From the NCBI GenBank assembly GCA_003523055.1, contig DPHC01000017.1, positions 12,334 through 76,333 on the forward strand: a stretch of 64,000 bases of DNA, read 5' to 3'. Position 1 is the first letter of the stretch. Each line of letters opens with the position of its first letter. Origin of the DNA: Dehalococcoidia bacterium (GTDB lineage: Bacteria > Chloroflexota > Dehalococcoidia > Lucifugimonadales > UBA3495). Below the pieces are notes generated by a model, which did no database searches, had not been told where the DNA came from, and saw only the letters and a list, made by a program, of their open reading frames with translations. Position numbers and translations under genes: made by a program. Shown here piece after piece: positions 43,210-51,460 of the stretch.

Positions 43210-44406
43210 TTAAATCACTCCTAATTCTTTCATTTGAATGATTTGTTGTCGACTATAACCAAGGTTGTTTTCAAATATTTCAATGTTGTCTTGTCCTAGT
43301 GTTGGAGCGGGATATCTTAATTTATAAGGAGTATTACTATATTTGAATAATTCAGCAGGGACTTTTACTTTACCTAGATATGGATGTTCTATTTCATGAA
43401 AAAAATCTCTAGATTTCAGTTGTTCACATTCCATAAGCTCTGCCGGTGTTTGCGCCACTCCGAATAACATCCTCGCTTCTGATGCCTTATAGAAAAGCTC
43501 CCATTTTCCTTTGGTTTTCATGTAATTTTCCACTATTTCATCCATTTCTGGACCGTTAGAAATCCTTTGGGCTCGGTCTGCGAACTTGGGTTCAAGTAAT
43601 TCAGGGGATTCAAAGAATTCAGATATGTCCTCCCATGAAGCTCCTCCTCCAGTTTGCCAAACTACCCATCCGTCTTTAGTAGCTTGAGCGGCTTGTCCTG
43701 AGTTGCTTCCTTCTGATTTTCTACGGGTTTGAGTGCCTCCAATAAATGGATAAATGGATTGGCTCGCCATCATAGTAGACGCTACACATTCTGTAATCGA
43801 AACATCTATATGTTCTCCTATCCCGGTTAAATCAGTTTTGAAAAGGGACATTGCGGTGGCACCAGCTCCAAATAATCCACCCTCATATTCTGCTTGCAGA
43901 CCGGCGTGCTTAAGCGGTTGTTGACCTTGGATTCCGCTAATGCTCATAATAAGACTCATCGCGTAGTTGATTAGTTCAGAAGATTTGTAATTTTTGTAAG
44001 GGCCTGTTTGCCCAAATGGAGTTATAGAAGTCAAACTGAGTTTGGGATTTAGTTTTTCTAAATCAGAGAACCCTAAGTCAATAGATTTAAGATATCCAGG
44101 TGAATAACTTTCAATTATTAAATCGCTTCTAGATGCTAAGTCTTTAAAGATGGTTTTCCCAATTTGAGTTTCAATATTTAGTGTAATAGATTTTTTATTT
44201 AGGTTATGTATAAAAAACGGAAAACTTTTTTCATGGTGAGGGTCATTCTCAAAAAACGGGCCGGATTTACGTAATTTTGAACCTTTAGAGGGTTCAATTT
44301 TTAACACATTAGCCCCAAAGTCTGCAAAGAGACGGGCACAAAACGAACCTGCCACATCTTCGCTGAGGTCTAAAATAGTGATGTTTTCAAAAACATTATT
44401 CATCAT
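43210..44406 (-). CDS. CaiB/BaiF (type III) CoA-transferase, subunit B of a pair
   Basis: A 398-residue CaiB-family protein. The N-terminal ILDLSEDVAGSFCARLFADFGANVLKIEP is typical. At the catalytic Asp position it reads GLQAEYEGGLFG, a Glu by eye-alignment, so it may be a non-catalytic or altered subunit. Its stop abuts the ATG of the next CaiB gene, so they are co-translated. The start could be either of two Met codons (44406 or 44403). The ribosome site is weak. Confidence 0.85.
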   Translation of the reverse strand: MMNNVFENITILDLSEDVAGSFCARLFADFGANVLKIEPSKGSKLRKSGPFFENDPHHEKSFPFFIHNLNKKSITLNIETQIGKTIFKDLASRSDLIIESYSPGYLKSIDLGFSDLEKLNPKLSLTSITPFGQTGPYKNYKSSELINYAMSLIMSISGIQGQQPLKHAGLQAEYEGGLFGAGATAMSLFKTDLTGIGEHIDVSITECVASTMMASQSIYPFIGGTQTRRKSEGSNSGQAAQATKDGWVVWQTGGGASWEDISEFFESPELLEPKFADRAQRISNGPEMDEIVENYMKTKGKWELFYKASEARMLFGVAQTPAELMECEQLKSRDFFHEIEHPYLGKVKVPAELFKYSNTPYKLRYPAPTLGQDNIEIFENNLGYSRQQIIQMKELGVI

Positions 44407-44534
44407 GACTTATTAACTTGATTGTGTTATTTTCTTTTAATCAAGAACGAAATTGTATCTGATGGGCATCTTTAAGGCAACAGCACTTATCAGTACAATC
44501 GAAGGCAGATATATATACTCAATAGGAGGAAGAT

Positions 44535-45311
44535 ATGGTTAGAGAAAATAGAGTGAAGAAAGTTATTGCTTCAGGGGGATTGGCTTTAGGAACATATGTT
44601 GGATTACCAGACCCTCAAATAGTTGAAATTATTGGATTAGCAGGTTATGACGCTGCTTTTATCGATATGGAGCACACTACATGGGACTTGTCTATAATCA
44701 GTGAAATGATTAAATCTGCTGATTTAGTTGGTGTTACTTCAGTCGTTAGGGTTCCCGGCAACGATGAAAATTTGATACTAAGGTTGCTAGATATGGGGGC
44801 AGAAGGCATTATTATTCCACATATAGAGGGATTAGAGGGTGCAAAACGTGCAGTAGATGCTGTCAGATATCCGCCTTTAGGGGCTCGTGGAGCTGCTGGA
44901 AGTAGTAGAGCGGCCAGATTTGGTACAGTGAATTGGGAAACTCACGTTAACACTTCAAATAAAGAAATATTATTGTCTGTGATGTGCGAAGATGAAAAAG
45001 GTATCAGTGAAATGGAACAAATAGCTGCTCTGGATGGAATTGATTTAGTATCTATTGGTCCTACAGATTTTTCTGAATACATGGGTATTCGAGACCCTAA
45101 AGATACAAGATTACGACAAAGACTTAATGAGTTAGCTGAGTCAGTAAAATCAATAGGCAAAGCAAAACTTTCTGTGCCCATGCATCATCCGGCACTTCCT
45201 TTGGATGCTAATGATTTGTTAGAACTTGGCGTGGGTTATACTCATGTTGGTCCACCGCCTGCGTCGATACTTTATAAATCTTTAGTTGAAAGATTGAAAG
45301 AAATAAGATAA
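44535..45311 (+). CDS. HpcH/HpaI family aldolase
   Basis: A 258-residue class II (metal-dependent) aldolase. Seen: FIDMEHTTWDL with the metal Glu, VRVPGNDENLILRLLDMGAEGIIIPHI, YPPLGARGAAG and the Glu/Asp ligands in MCEDEKGI and IGPTDFS. It cleaves or forms 2-keto-3-deoxy acids with pyruvate or related aldehydes. AGGAGGAAG precedes the ATG. It leads an operon with a DUF192 lipoprotein and a PfkB kinase, and diverges from the CoA-transferase pair. Confidence 0.9.
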   Translation: MVRENRVKKVIASGGLALGTYVGLPDPQIVEIIGLAGYDAAFIDMEHTTWDLSIISEMIKSADLVGVTSVVRVPGNDENLILRLLDMGAEGIIIPHIEGLEGAKRAVDAVRYPPLGARGAAGSSRAARFGTVNWETHVNTSNKEILLSVMCEDEKGISEMEQIAALDGIDLVSIGPTDFSEYMGIRDPKDTRLRQRLNELAESVKSIGKAKLSVPMHHPALPLDANDLLELGVGYTHVGPPPASILYKSLVERLKEIR

Positions 45312-45315
45312 TTGA

Positions 45316-45825
45316 GTGGAATATATTTTGTATTGGTGGAGGGTACTACTGGTATCTGTTCTGGTTAGTGTATCCTCTGTCAGCTTAAGTTGCAGTTCTG
45401 AAATAACGTACCTATTTGAGGGTACTGACGCTGTACAAATCGCAAATACGATATTCTTGGTTGAAGTTGCAAATACTTCTGAGGAACGTCGTATAGGTTT
45501 ATCTAATCATGATGGACTGCCAAGGTATTCAGGAATGTTGTTTGCTTATGATTCCCCAGGAGAAAAGACATTTTGGATGAAAGGAATGGATTTTCCCATT
45601 GATATAATATGGATTGATGAAACTTGTCACATAGTTAATATAACTATGAATGTACCTGTACCAAAAGCTGGTTTAGTTAATGACAAAGACTACTTAACTT
45701 ACCCGTCAGATGTATCCGTGCAATATGTTTTAGAAGTTAATGCAGGTGTCACCGATAGAAATAGTATAGGTCTTACCGACACAGTCGAATTTATATCTGG
45801 ATTGTATGATAGATATAGTTGTTGA
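45316..45825 (+). CDS. DUF192 family lipoprotein
   Basis: A 169-residue exported protein. A hydrophobic leader with lipobox SLSC is followed by the DUF192 pattern: VANTSEERRIGLS, YSGMLFAYDSPGEKTFWMKGMDFPIDIIWID. Function is unknown for the family. It starts with GTG four bases after the HpcH stop. No strong ribosome site is seen, consistent with coupling. Confidence 0.85.
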   Translation: MEYILYWWRVLLVSVLVSVSSVSLSCSSEITYLFEGTDAVQIANTIFLVEVANTSEERRIGLSNHDGLPRYSGMLFAYDSPGEKTFWMKGMDFPIDIIWIDETCHIVNITMNVPVPKAGLVNDKDYLTYPSDVSVQYVLEVNAGVTDRNSIGLTDTVEFISGLYDRYSC

Positions 45826-45852
45826 TATATTATTAATATTTAGGAGTTTCAC

Positions 45853-46764
45853 ATGGCAATTTTGGTTTCGGGTTCATTAGCATTCGATAGGATAATGAAT
45901 TTTAATGGAAAGTTTTCTGACCATATAATCGCGGAAAAACTAGATGACATCAATGTAAGTTTTACTGTAGATAATTTGACAGAAAACTTTGGTGGCACTG
46001 CAGGGAACATTGCGTTTGCCTTACATTGTTTAGGAGAAACCCCTATGGTTTTGGCTACCTTAGGGTATGACCATTATCGGTATACAGAAAGATTAAATGA
46101 ATTAGGTATAAACTCTGATTTTGTAAAAATAATTGCTGATGATGCAACTTCTTCAGGATTTGTTACAACTGATTCTGGTAGCAATCAGATTACAGCTTTT
46201 AATTTAGGAGCTATGAAATACCAGTGTGGGTTTAATGAAAAATCAATTGATTTACTAGGAAGCATAGCAATCATCGCACCGGGTAACATTGAAGACATGA
46301 AGCAATTGTCAAAAATCTATCAAGGGCCCGGCGTATATTCCATATTTGATCCAAGCCAATCTCTACCAATATGGAATAAAGCTGATCTTGCTAATTCAAT
46401 TAACCAATCTGACGTGACTATTAGTAACGAATATGAATTATCATTGATAAAGAATATTTTGGAAATAGATCAACGAGATTTAATTACTTTGGCGGGCACA
46501 TTGATCACTACTTTAGCTGAAAAAGGCTCAGAATTTTTTACCGGAACTGATCATAAAATCATACCTCCAATTAAAATAGAAAAAGAAATTGATCCTACAG
46601 GAGCGGGAGATGCTTATAGAGGTGGGTTGATAAAAGGCTTAATAGAAGGATGGGAACTGGAAAAATGTTGTGCTTTGGGCTCAGCAGTCGCATCGGTAGT
46701 AGTTGCGTCTAGAGGTACTCAGAATTATTTTGTTAATTTTGATGAGATTATACAAAATTTATGA
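45853..46764 (+). CDS. PfkB family carbohydrate/nucleoside kinase
   Basis: A 303-residue ribokinase-fold enzyme. Seen: NFGGTAGNIAFALHCLGE near the N-terminus and the catalytic DPTGAGDAYRGG near residue 255. The sequence is closest in style to adenosine-kinase-like PfkB proteins; the sugar or nucleoside substrate cannot be told. TAGGAG precedes the ATG. It follows the DUF192 gene by 27 bases. Confidence 0.88.
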   Translation: MAILVSGSLAFDRIMNFNGKFSDHIIAEKLDDINVSFTVDNLTENFGGTAGNIAFALHCLGETPMVLATLGYDHYRYTERLNELGINSDFVKIIADDATSSGFVTTDSGSNQITAFNLGAMKYQCGFNEKSIDLLGSIAIIAPGNIEDMKQLSKIYQGPGVYSIFDPSQSLPIWNKADLANSINQSDVTISNEYELSLIKNILEIDQRDLITLAGTLITTLAEKGSEFFTGTDHKIIPPIKIEKEIDPTGAGDAYRGGLIKGLIEGWELEKCCALGSAVASVVVASRGTQNYFVNFDEIIQNL

Positions 46765-46778
46765 TACTGCAATGTAAG

Positions 46779-46807
46779 TTGACTCTGGAATAATTCCCAA
46801 GTATTCT
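46779..46807 (+). promoter_or_regulatory. Sigma-70 promoter of the MaoC operon
   Basis: TTGACT (46779-46784), 17-base spacer and TATTCT (46802-46807), 30 bases before the ATG at 46838. Confidence 0.5.
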
Positions 46808-46837
46808 GAGAGTTAATTAGAAACGGGGAGAATTACT

Positions 46838-47389
46838 ATGAGTCAGCAGGCTGAAAGTAAAATGACACCTGAAGTACAAGCTATGGTAGGTGTTGAAGGC
46901 GATATTGTTGAAATGTTGGGAGTGGTGGACGCGGAGTATTTGAGAAGATTTGCTCAAGCATTAATGGATCCTGATCCAATGTATTGGGATGAAGAATGGG
47001 CTAAAAAAAGCAAATACGGACAAATTACTGTACCTCCGATTATGGTCTCATATATGAGTAGTAGAGTTCCATTAGGACAGGGTGATCCTGTTACTCAGGC
47101 ATTTAAAGAAAATCCATTTTCAGATGGTATTGGATCAGTGAAAAAATTTGGTGAATTACCTAGAGTACCCACTGATTTAGTCAGAGTTGTCAATGGCGGT
47201 AATGAATTAGAATTATTTGAATACCCTTCCATTGGAGATAAAATACGATTCCAGCATAGGTATGCGGATATTCGCGAACGAGTAGGTAGAGAGGGTAACT
47301 CGTTTTTATTGATCACTAGGGAAACAAAGTTTTATAACCAAGATGATCATTTGCTCTGCATAACCCGTGCTACAACTATAAGAAGATAA
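46838..47389 (+). CDS. MaoC-like dehydratase, N-terminal (FAS1-like) hot-dog half
   Basis: A 183-residue protein of the MaoC_dehydrat_N / FAS1-like type: VVDAEYLRRFAQALMDPDPMYWDEEWAKKS and YGQITVPPIMVSY, with a later VREGREGN-type strand. These domains are usually the non-catalytic half of a double hot-dog enoyl-CoA hydratase. The catalytic half is next (47409). GGGGAG precedes the ATG. Confidence 0.8.
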   Translation: MSQQAESKMTPEVQAMVGVEGDIVEMLGVVDAEYLRRFAQALMDPDPMYWDEEWAKKSKYGQITVPPIMVSYMSSRVPLGQGDPVTQAFKENPFSDGIGSVKKFGELPRVPTDLVRVVNGGNELELFEYPSIGDKIRFQHRYADIRERVGREGNSFLLITRETKFYNQDDHLLCITRATTIRR

Positions 47390-47408
47390 TAAATTAGAGG
47401 TATTAATA

Positions 47409-47966
47409 ATGGTCACAGTAGATGATTTATTGAACATGAGCCCAGAGGATATCCTCACTTATAATGAAAGACCTGATGATGTAGGAATACGAAATAAAAC
47501 TCAGTTATATTTCGATGATATTGAAATAGGCCAAGAATTGCCAAAATATATTTATAGGCAAACCCCGACACATTTATTCAGATGGTCTGCGAGTATAGAG
47601 AATTTTCATAGAATCCATTACGACCTAGATTTTGCCCTTAATCATGACAAAAATCCTACGATTTTAGTACATGGCAGTTGGAAACAATCAGTAGTACCTC
47701 AATTTCTTAAAGATTGGACAGCTCCTGGGGGATGGCCATGGAAGGCCAGATTTGAACATCGAGCTATGTTGACACCTAATGATGTTTTGATAATGTGGGG
47801 AACTGTCGTAGACAAATCAGAAAAAGACGGAATGGGAATAATAGAACTTGAAATAGGCATGAAAACTCATGATGGCATAGAAAGTATGCCTGGGACAGCA
47901 ACGGTGGTTTTGCCTATAAGAGGTGGAAAAGAAATTCCATATCCATTTGTCCCACCAAAAGACTAA
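47409..47966 (+). CDS. MaoC-like dehydratase, catalytic hot-dog half
   Basis: A 185-residue hot-dog protein. The hydratase-type motif is seen as ASIENFHRIHYDLDFA with candidate Asp/His catalytic residues, then ILVHGSWKQSV. With the gene 20 bases upstream it should form a heteromeric hydratase for an enoyl-CoA or mesaconyl-CoA-like substrate. The substrate is inference. TAGAGG precedes the ATG. Confidence 0.82.
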   Translation: MVTVDDLLNMSPEDILTYNERPDDVGIRNKTQLYFDDIEIGQELPKYIYRQTPTHLFRWSASIENFHRIHYDLDFALNHDKNPTILVHGSWKQSVVPQFLKDWTAPGGWPWKARFEHRAMLTPNDVLIMWGTVVDKSEKDGMGIIELEIGMKTHDGIESMPGTATVVLPIRGGKEIPYPFVPPKD

Positions 47967-47977
47967 GGAGATTAATA

Positions 47978-48247
47978 ATGGCTAGATTTATGGCAATTCA
48001 TAATGTTCCTGGAATTACCGAAGAACAATTTAAACAAAAATTAGATGGAGTATCTAAATGGCGTCCTGACCGTAGGACAACAATATTGAAAGTCTATGCT
48101 GATCTGAATAACGGGAAAATTATTTCAGAATGCGAAGCTGCAGAACAACAGCATTTCGAAGATTGGATTGGAATGGTTGGTTGGGATGTAGAATCTATTC
48201 ATTCTGTAGATGTCGTATGCCAAGTAGGAAACTTCTGGACTTTCTAA
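47978..48247 (+). CDS. Small 89-residue protein, DUF4242-like or ABM-like (low confidence)
   Basis: An 89-residue ferredoxin-like-fold candidate beginning MARFMAIHNVPGITEEQF and ending WDVESIHSVDVVCQVG. The pattern resembles DUF4242/nickel-binding small proteins, but I am not certain. It follows the MaoC pair by 11 bases with AAGGAG, so it is in that operon. It overlaps the convergent S26 gene by four bases. Confidence 0.6.
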   Translation: MARFMAIHNVPGITEEQFKQKLDGVSKWRPDRRTTILKVYADLNNGKIISECEAAEQQHFEDWIGMVGWDVESIHSVDVVCQVGNFWTF

Positions 48248-48705
48248 TTTATTGCCCCGAATCGATTTAAAGGCCAAAATATGAAACAAACTCGTCCGAT
48301 AATTTTATTTCTTGGTACAGGACCAAAGAATCTACTGTCGTAAGGAACAGTATTTTCGTTGGTATTATTAATACGATCGCTCAAGACGAAATATTCTTGA
48401 GGCCCTAAGAAGTGCTTTTTACCGTCAATGGTAAAATCTTCATTTGGAAGTCCAGCTATTCTTTTTACTATTGTTAACGCTGTAGGCCGTATATCCTGAA
48501 AAACAATTATGTCACCTTTTTTGTATATTTCTTTATTTGATTGAGGAATAACCAAAAACCTCGCATTGATAGGAAGTGTTGGGTACATGCTATCTTTGCT
48601 AGTGCCTAAACGAAATCTATAAAATATGGATGACAATGTTCTTAAAAGATGCATTGATTTATTATAATCTAAATATTTAACTAGACTCATTAAAATGACT
48701 AACAT
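48244..48705 (-). CDS. Short S26 family signal peptidase-like protein
   Basis: A 153-residue S26-family protein with the Ser in TSKDSMYPTL, Lys in IVKRIAGLP and a C-terminal SDR...YDSRFFGPV box. Unlike the LepB at 33707-34258 it has no clear transmembrane helix; such short forms are found among maturation proteases (for example for nickel SOD). The role is not certain. Several Met codons near the N-terminus could be the start. It diverges from the Gfo/Idh gene with a 42-base gap. Confidence 0.75.
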   Translation of the reverse strand: MLVILMSLVKYLDYNKSMHLLRTLSSIFYRFRLGTSKDSMYPTLPINARFLVIPQSNKEIYKKGDIIVFQDIRPTALTIVKRIAGLPNEDFTIDGKKHFLGPQEYFVLSDRINNTNENTVPYDSRFFGPVPRNKIIGRVCFIFWPLNRFGAIN

Positions 48706-48747
48706 ATAATTCGAATCATCAGGATTATTTATATTAAGGAGTTATTA

Positions 48748-49782
48748 ATGGCAGATAATTTAAAAATAGGATTGATTGGCGCTGGCCGAAACACTAGAGA
48801 TAGACATATCCCTGGGTTTCAAAAATTAGATAACGTAGAAATTACAGGCGTAGCGAATAGATCTATTGCATCTGGTTCCGTTGTCGCAGAGAAATTTGGG
48901 ATACCAAATGTATATGCTAATTGGCAGGAATTGCTGGCAGATCCAACTATAGATGCAGTATGTATAGGCACCTGGCCTTATATGCATTCAACGATAACTG
49001 TTAATGCATTGGAAAGCGGGAAGCATGTGTTGTGCGAAGCTAGAATGGCAGCCACGGCTGATGATGCATATCAAATGCTTGCTGCATCAAAAGAAAACCC
49101 AAATTTAGTGTCCCAAATTGTACCGTCCCCTTTATCTTTCAAAATAGATAATTTGGTGTCAGGTTTAGTAAATAATGGATATATTGGCAAGCTACTTGCT
49201 ATACATGTTGAATCACTAGGCACTAATTTTATAGATTGTGACGCACCTTTGCATTGGAGAAATGAAAGAAGGTATTCAGGGTATAACATATTGAATATGG
49301 GTATATGGTACGAAGCCATGATCCGTTGGGTTGGGCATGCACAGTCAGTGTCAGCCATGGCGACCATTAATGTTTCTGCTAGAAAAGATGAGAGTGATGA
49401 GTATACTGGTATTACTATCCCTGATCACGTTGATATTTTAGCTAGATTAGCAAACGGAGCACAGGCTAGATTGAGCTTTAGTAGTGTAACTGGGCATTCA
49501 GAAGGTAATTCGGTGTTTATTTATGGTAGTGAAGGTACCGTCAAAATAGACAATGGTTTAAATGTTTATGCAGGAAAAAGATCTGATTCTGGTCTGACAT
49601 TAATAGAAAATCCAACTGATAGTCAGGCCTATTGGAGAGTTGAAGAAGAATTCGTTAATGCGATACGTGGAATAGAGCCTGTGACGAGGACCCCGTTTGA
49701 AATCGGCGTGCATTACATGGAGTTTACAGAGGCTGTTACAAGAAGTTGGCAAACAGGTCAAGAAATAAACTTACCTCTTTAA
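48748..49782 (+). CDS. Gfo/Idh/MocA family oxidoreductase
   Basis: A 344-residue NAD(P)-dependent sugar or cyclitol dehydrogenase-like protein. Seen: the Rossmann loop IGLIGAGRNTRDRHIPGF and WPYMHSTITVNALESGKHVLCEARMA in place of the usual EKP motif. The C-terminal half has the beta-sheet domain. Substrate unknown. AAGGAG precedes the ATG. It is followed by a long hairpin and a convergent MFS gene. Confidence 0.88.
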   Translation: MADNLKIGLIGAGRNTRDRHIPGFQKLDNVEITGVANRSIASGSVVAEKFGIPNVYANWQELLADPTIDAVCIGTWPYMHSTITVNALESGKHVLCEARMAATADDAYQMLAASKENPNLVSQIVPSPLSFKIDNLVSGLVNNGYIGKLLAIHVESLGTNFIDCDAPLHWRNERRYSGYNILNMGIWYEAMIRWVGHAQSVSAMATINVSARKDESDEYTGITIPDHVDILARLANGAQARLSFSSVTGHSEGNSVFIYGSEGTVKIDNGLNVYAGKRSDSGLTLIENPTDSQAYWRVEEEFVNAIRGIEPVTRTPFEIGVHYMEFTEAVTRSWQTGQEINLPL

Positions 49783-49792
49783 TTACCAGTAC

Positions 49793-49839
49793 GAATCATA
49801 GTTGGTTGCTTATAAAAACAATGGTACCAACTATGATTC
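49793..49839. terminator. Bidirectional hairpin between Gfo/Idh and MFS genes
   Basis: A perfect 14-bp stem (49793-49806 and 49826-49839) around a 19-base loop. It lies between two convergent stops and probably ends both transcripts. The T-tract is poor. Confidence 0.55.
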
Positions 49840-49852
49840 CGTTCTGTTGTGC

Positions 49853-51391
49853 TTAGTTAGATTTAGCAGGTTTTCTTAGGCGTATGTTCATTATTGGTTT
49901 AAATAAACCTGATTGAATGCCTGCCACTACAGCACCAGAAAGCATAGTGAAAATTACTATGAATGCCGCTGTAGCAAATCCATTTCGATAAACTTCTTGG
50001 GCTTGGTCTTGAGTAAACCCTATGATTGAAACAGGTATTACTAGTGCAAGGACGGTTGCTGAGACTAATCCTCCTTCCAGATGCCCCATTTGGCGGGTAG
50101 TTTCCATTAATCCAGAAGCAAAAGCTTGGTCTTCTGGTAAATTATTCATTATATTGGCGTTGCTGGGAGCATTAAAAAGATGTGTACCAGCAAATGCCAC
50201 CATGAGTAATCCTCCAATACCCCAGAGAGGAACATAATTAGAAAATGCAGCCAGAGACCCAATTCCAATTGCTATGAGCATAAGACAACCAGGGCGGAGC
50301 CACGGAGGGTCGTTTTTGTCAAAGATATAACCGCTCAGGATTGGCAGGAATATTCCAAGAGATTGTCCAGGTAATAATACCCATGAGGCTATTAAAGGAC
50401 CGTAACCTAATCCTTCTTGAACTAGTATTGGCACTAACACTACGATTGCAAACATACTCAAATGGAACACATGATCTGAATAAACTGCCATTGAAAACCC
50501 AGGTTTTTCTTTGAAATAATTGAATCTGAAGAAAGGGTATGCACTTTTAGATTGGTAGATAATGAAACAAATGGCTAGTCCTGCACAGCTTATAATTATA
50601 GGAATTTGGAAATTTATAGATTTTAAGTCTTCTATGAATATACTTGATATTCCAGATGTACTATTTTGAAACAGAGCCGTTGAGTTAAGTGATAATGTGA
50701 AAGCGATTATGGTGGCCATGAACAAAGATGCACTAACATAGTCAATAACATGATTTTTTAATTTATCTGCTTTCAGGTATTCAAATTTGATTAATCCTCG
50801 TATATTCCAAAGGCAGAATAACCCGATTGGAAATGAAGTTAAGAAAACTAGCCTCCAGTTAAAGTACTGCAAAAATACTCCAAATAGTGCCATGCCTAAC
50901 AAAGTACCACATCTAGCAGCGATTATTGGAATAGAAAAAGCTTTTCCTCTTTCTGTGGCATCGAAGGTTAAAGTTAATATTGGATTAGCATTTGCAGTGA
51001 TCATTGCTGCTCCCAACCCAATAAAGCCATTGGTCAAAATTAGAACCCATATGTTAGGAGATATGGATGCGAATAGAGAAGAAACAGTTATAAGTAATGC
51101 CCCAAGTATGAAAATCTTGGCATACCCAAATTTTTCGCCCAGTTTAGCGCAAAAGTAAACCATACTGCCTAAAATTAGTAATCTAATTAGTACAGTCCAT
51201 GAAGCCATCAGGATGCTTGTTTGAAAATATTTTGCTACTGAGGGGATGGCTAAAGCAATTGGAATAGTTGACAATTGAACTAACAATTGATTATATGCGA
51301 GGCATTTCAGTACTGTTTTCTTTTCTCGAGTTGATCCGAGCTGTTTAAATGCCGCTACTATATTTAAGCTTACCAATACATTTTTTAACAT
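49853..51391 (-). CDS. MFS transporter, 14-TM drug-exporter type
   Basis: A 512-residue polytopic membrane protein with about 14 hydrophobic segments, EmrB/QacA-like in length. Seen: VLIRLLILGSMVYFCAKLGEKFGY in the first transmembrane pair region and ATERGKAFSIPI with the conserved MFS motif area after helix 5. Substrate unknown. It is not in an operon; the nearest upstream gene (DnaC-like) is 69 bases away on the same strand. Confidence 0.85.
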   Translation of the reverse strand: MLKNVLVSLNIVAAFKQLGSTREKKTVLKCLAYNQLLVQLSTIPIALAIPSVAKYFQTSILMASWTVLIRLLILGSMVYFCAKLGEKFGYAKIFILGALLITVSSLFASISPNIWVLILTNGFIGLGAAMITANANPILTLTFDATERGKAFSIPIIAARCGTLLGMALFGVFLQYFNWRLVFLTSFPIGLFCLWNIRGLIKFEYLKADKLKNHVIDYVSASLFMATIIAFTLSLNSTALFQNSTSGISSIFIEDLKSINFQIPIIISCAGLAICFIIYQSKSAYPFFRFNYFKEKPGFSMAVYSDHVFHLSMFAIVVLVPILVQEGLGYGPLIASWVLLPGQSLGIFLPILSGYIFDKNDPPWLRPGCLMLIAIGIGSLAAFSNYVPLWGIGGLLMVAFAGTHLFNAPSNANIMNNLPEDQAFASGLMETTRQMGHLEGGLVSATVLALVIPVSIIGFTQDQAQEVYRNGFATAAFIVIFTMLSGAVVAGIQSGLFKPIMNIRLRKPAKSN

Positions 51392-51460
51392 AATTAATTA
51401 TCGATATAAATTCTATGGAGGCCACAGTATCATAATACGTGATGTTTGTATATTTATTTA

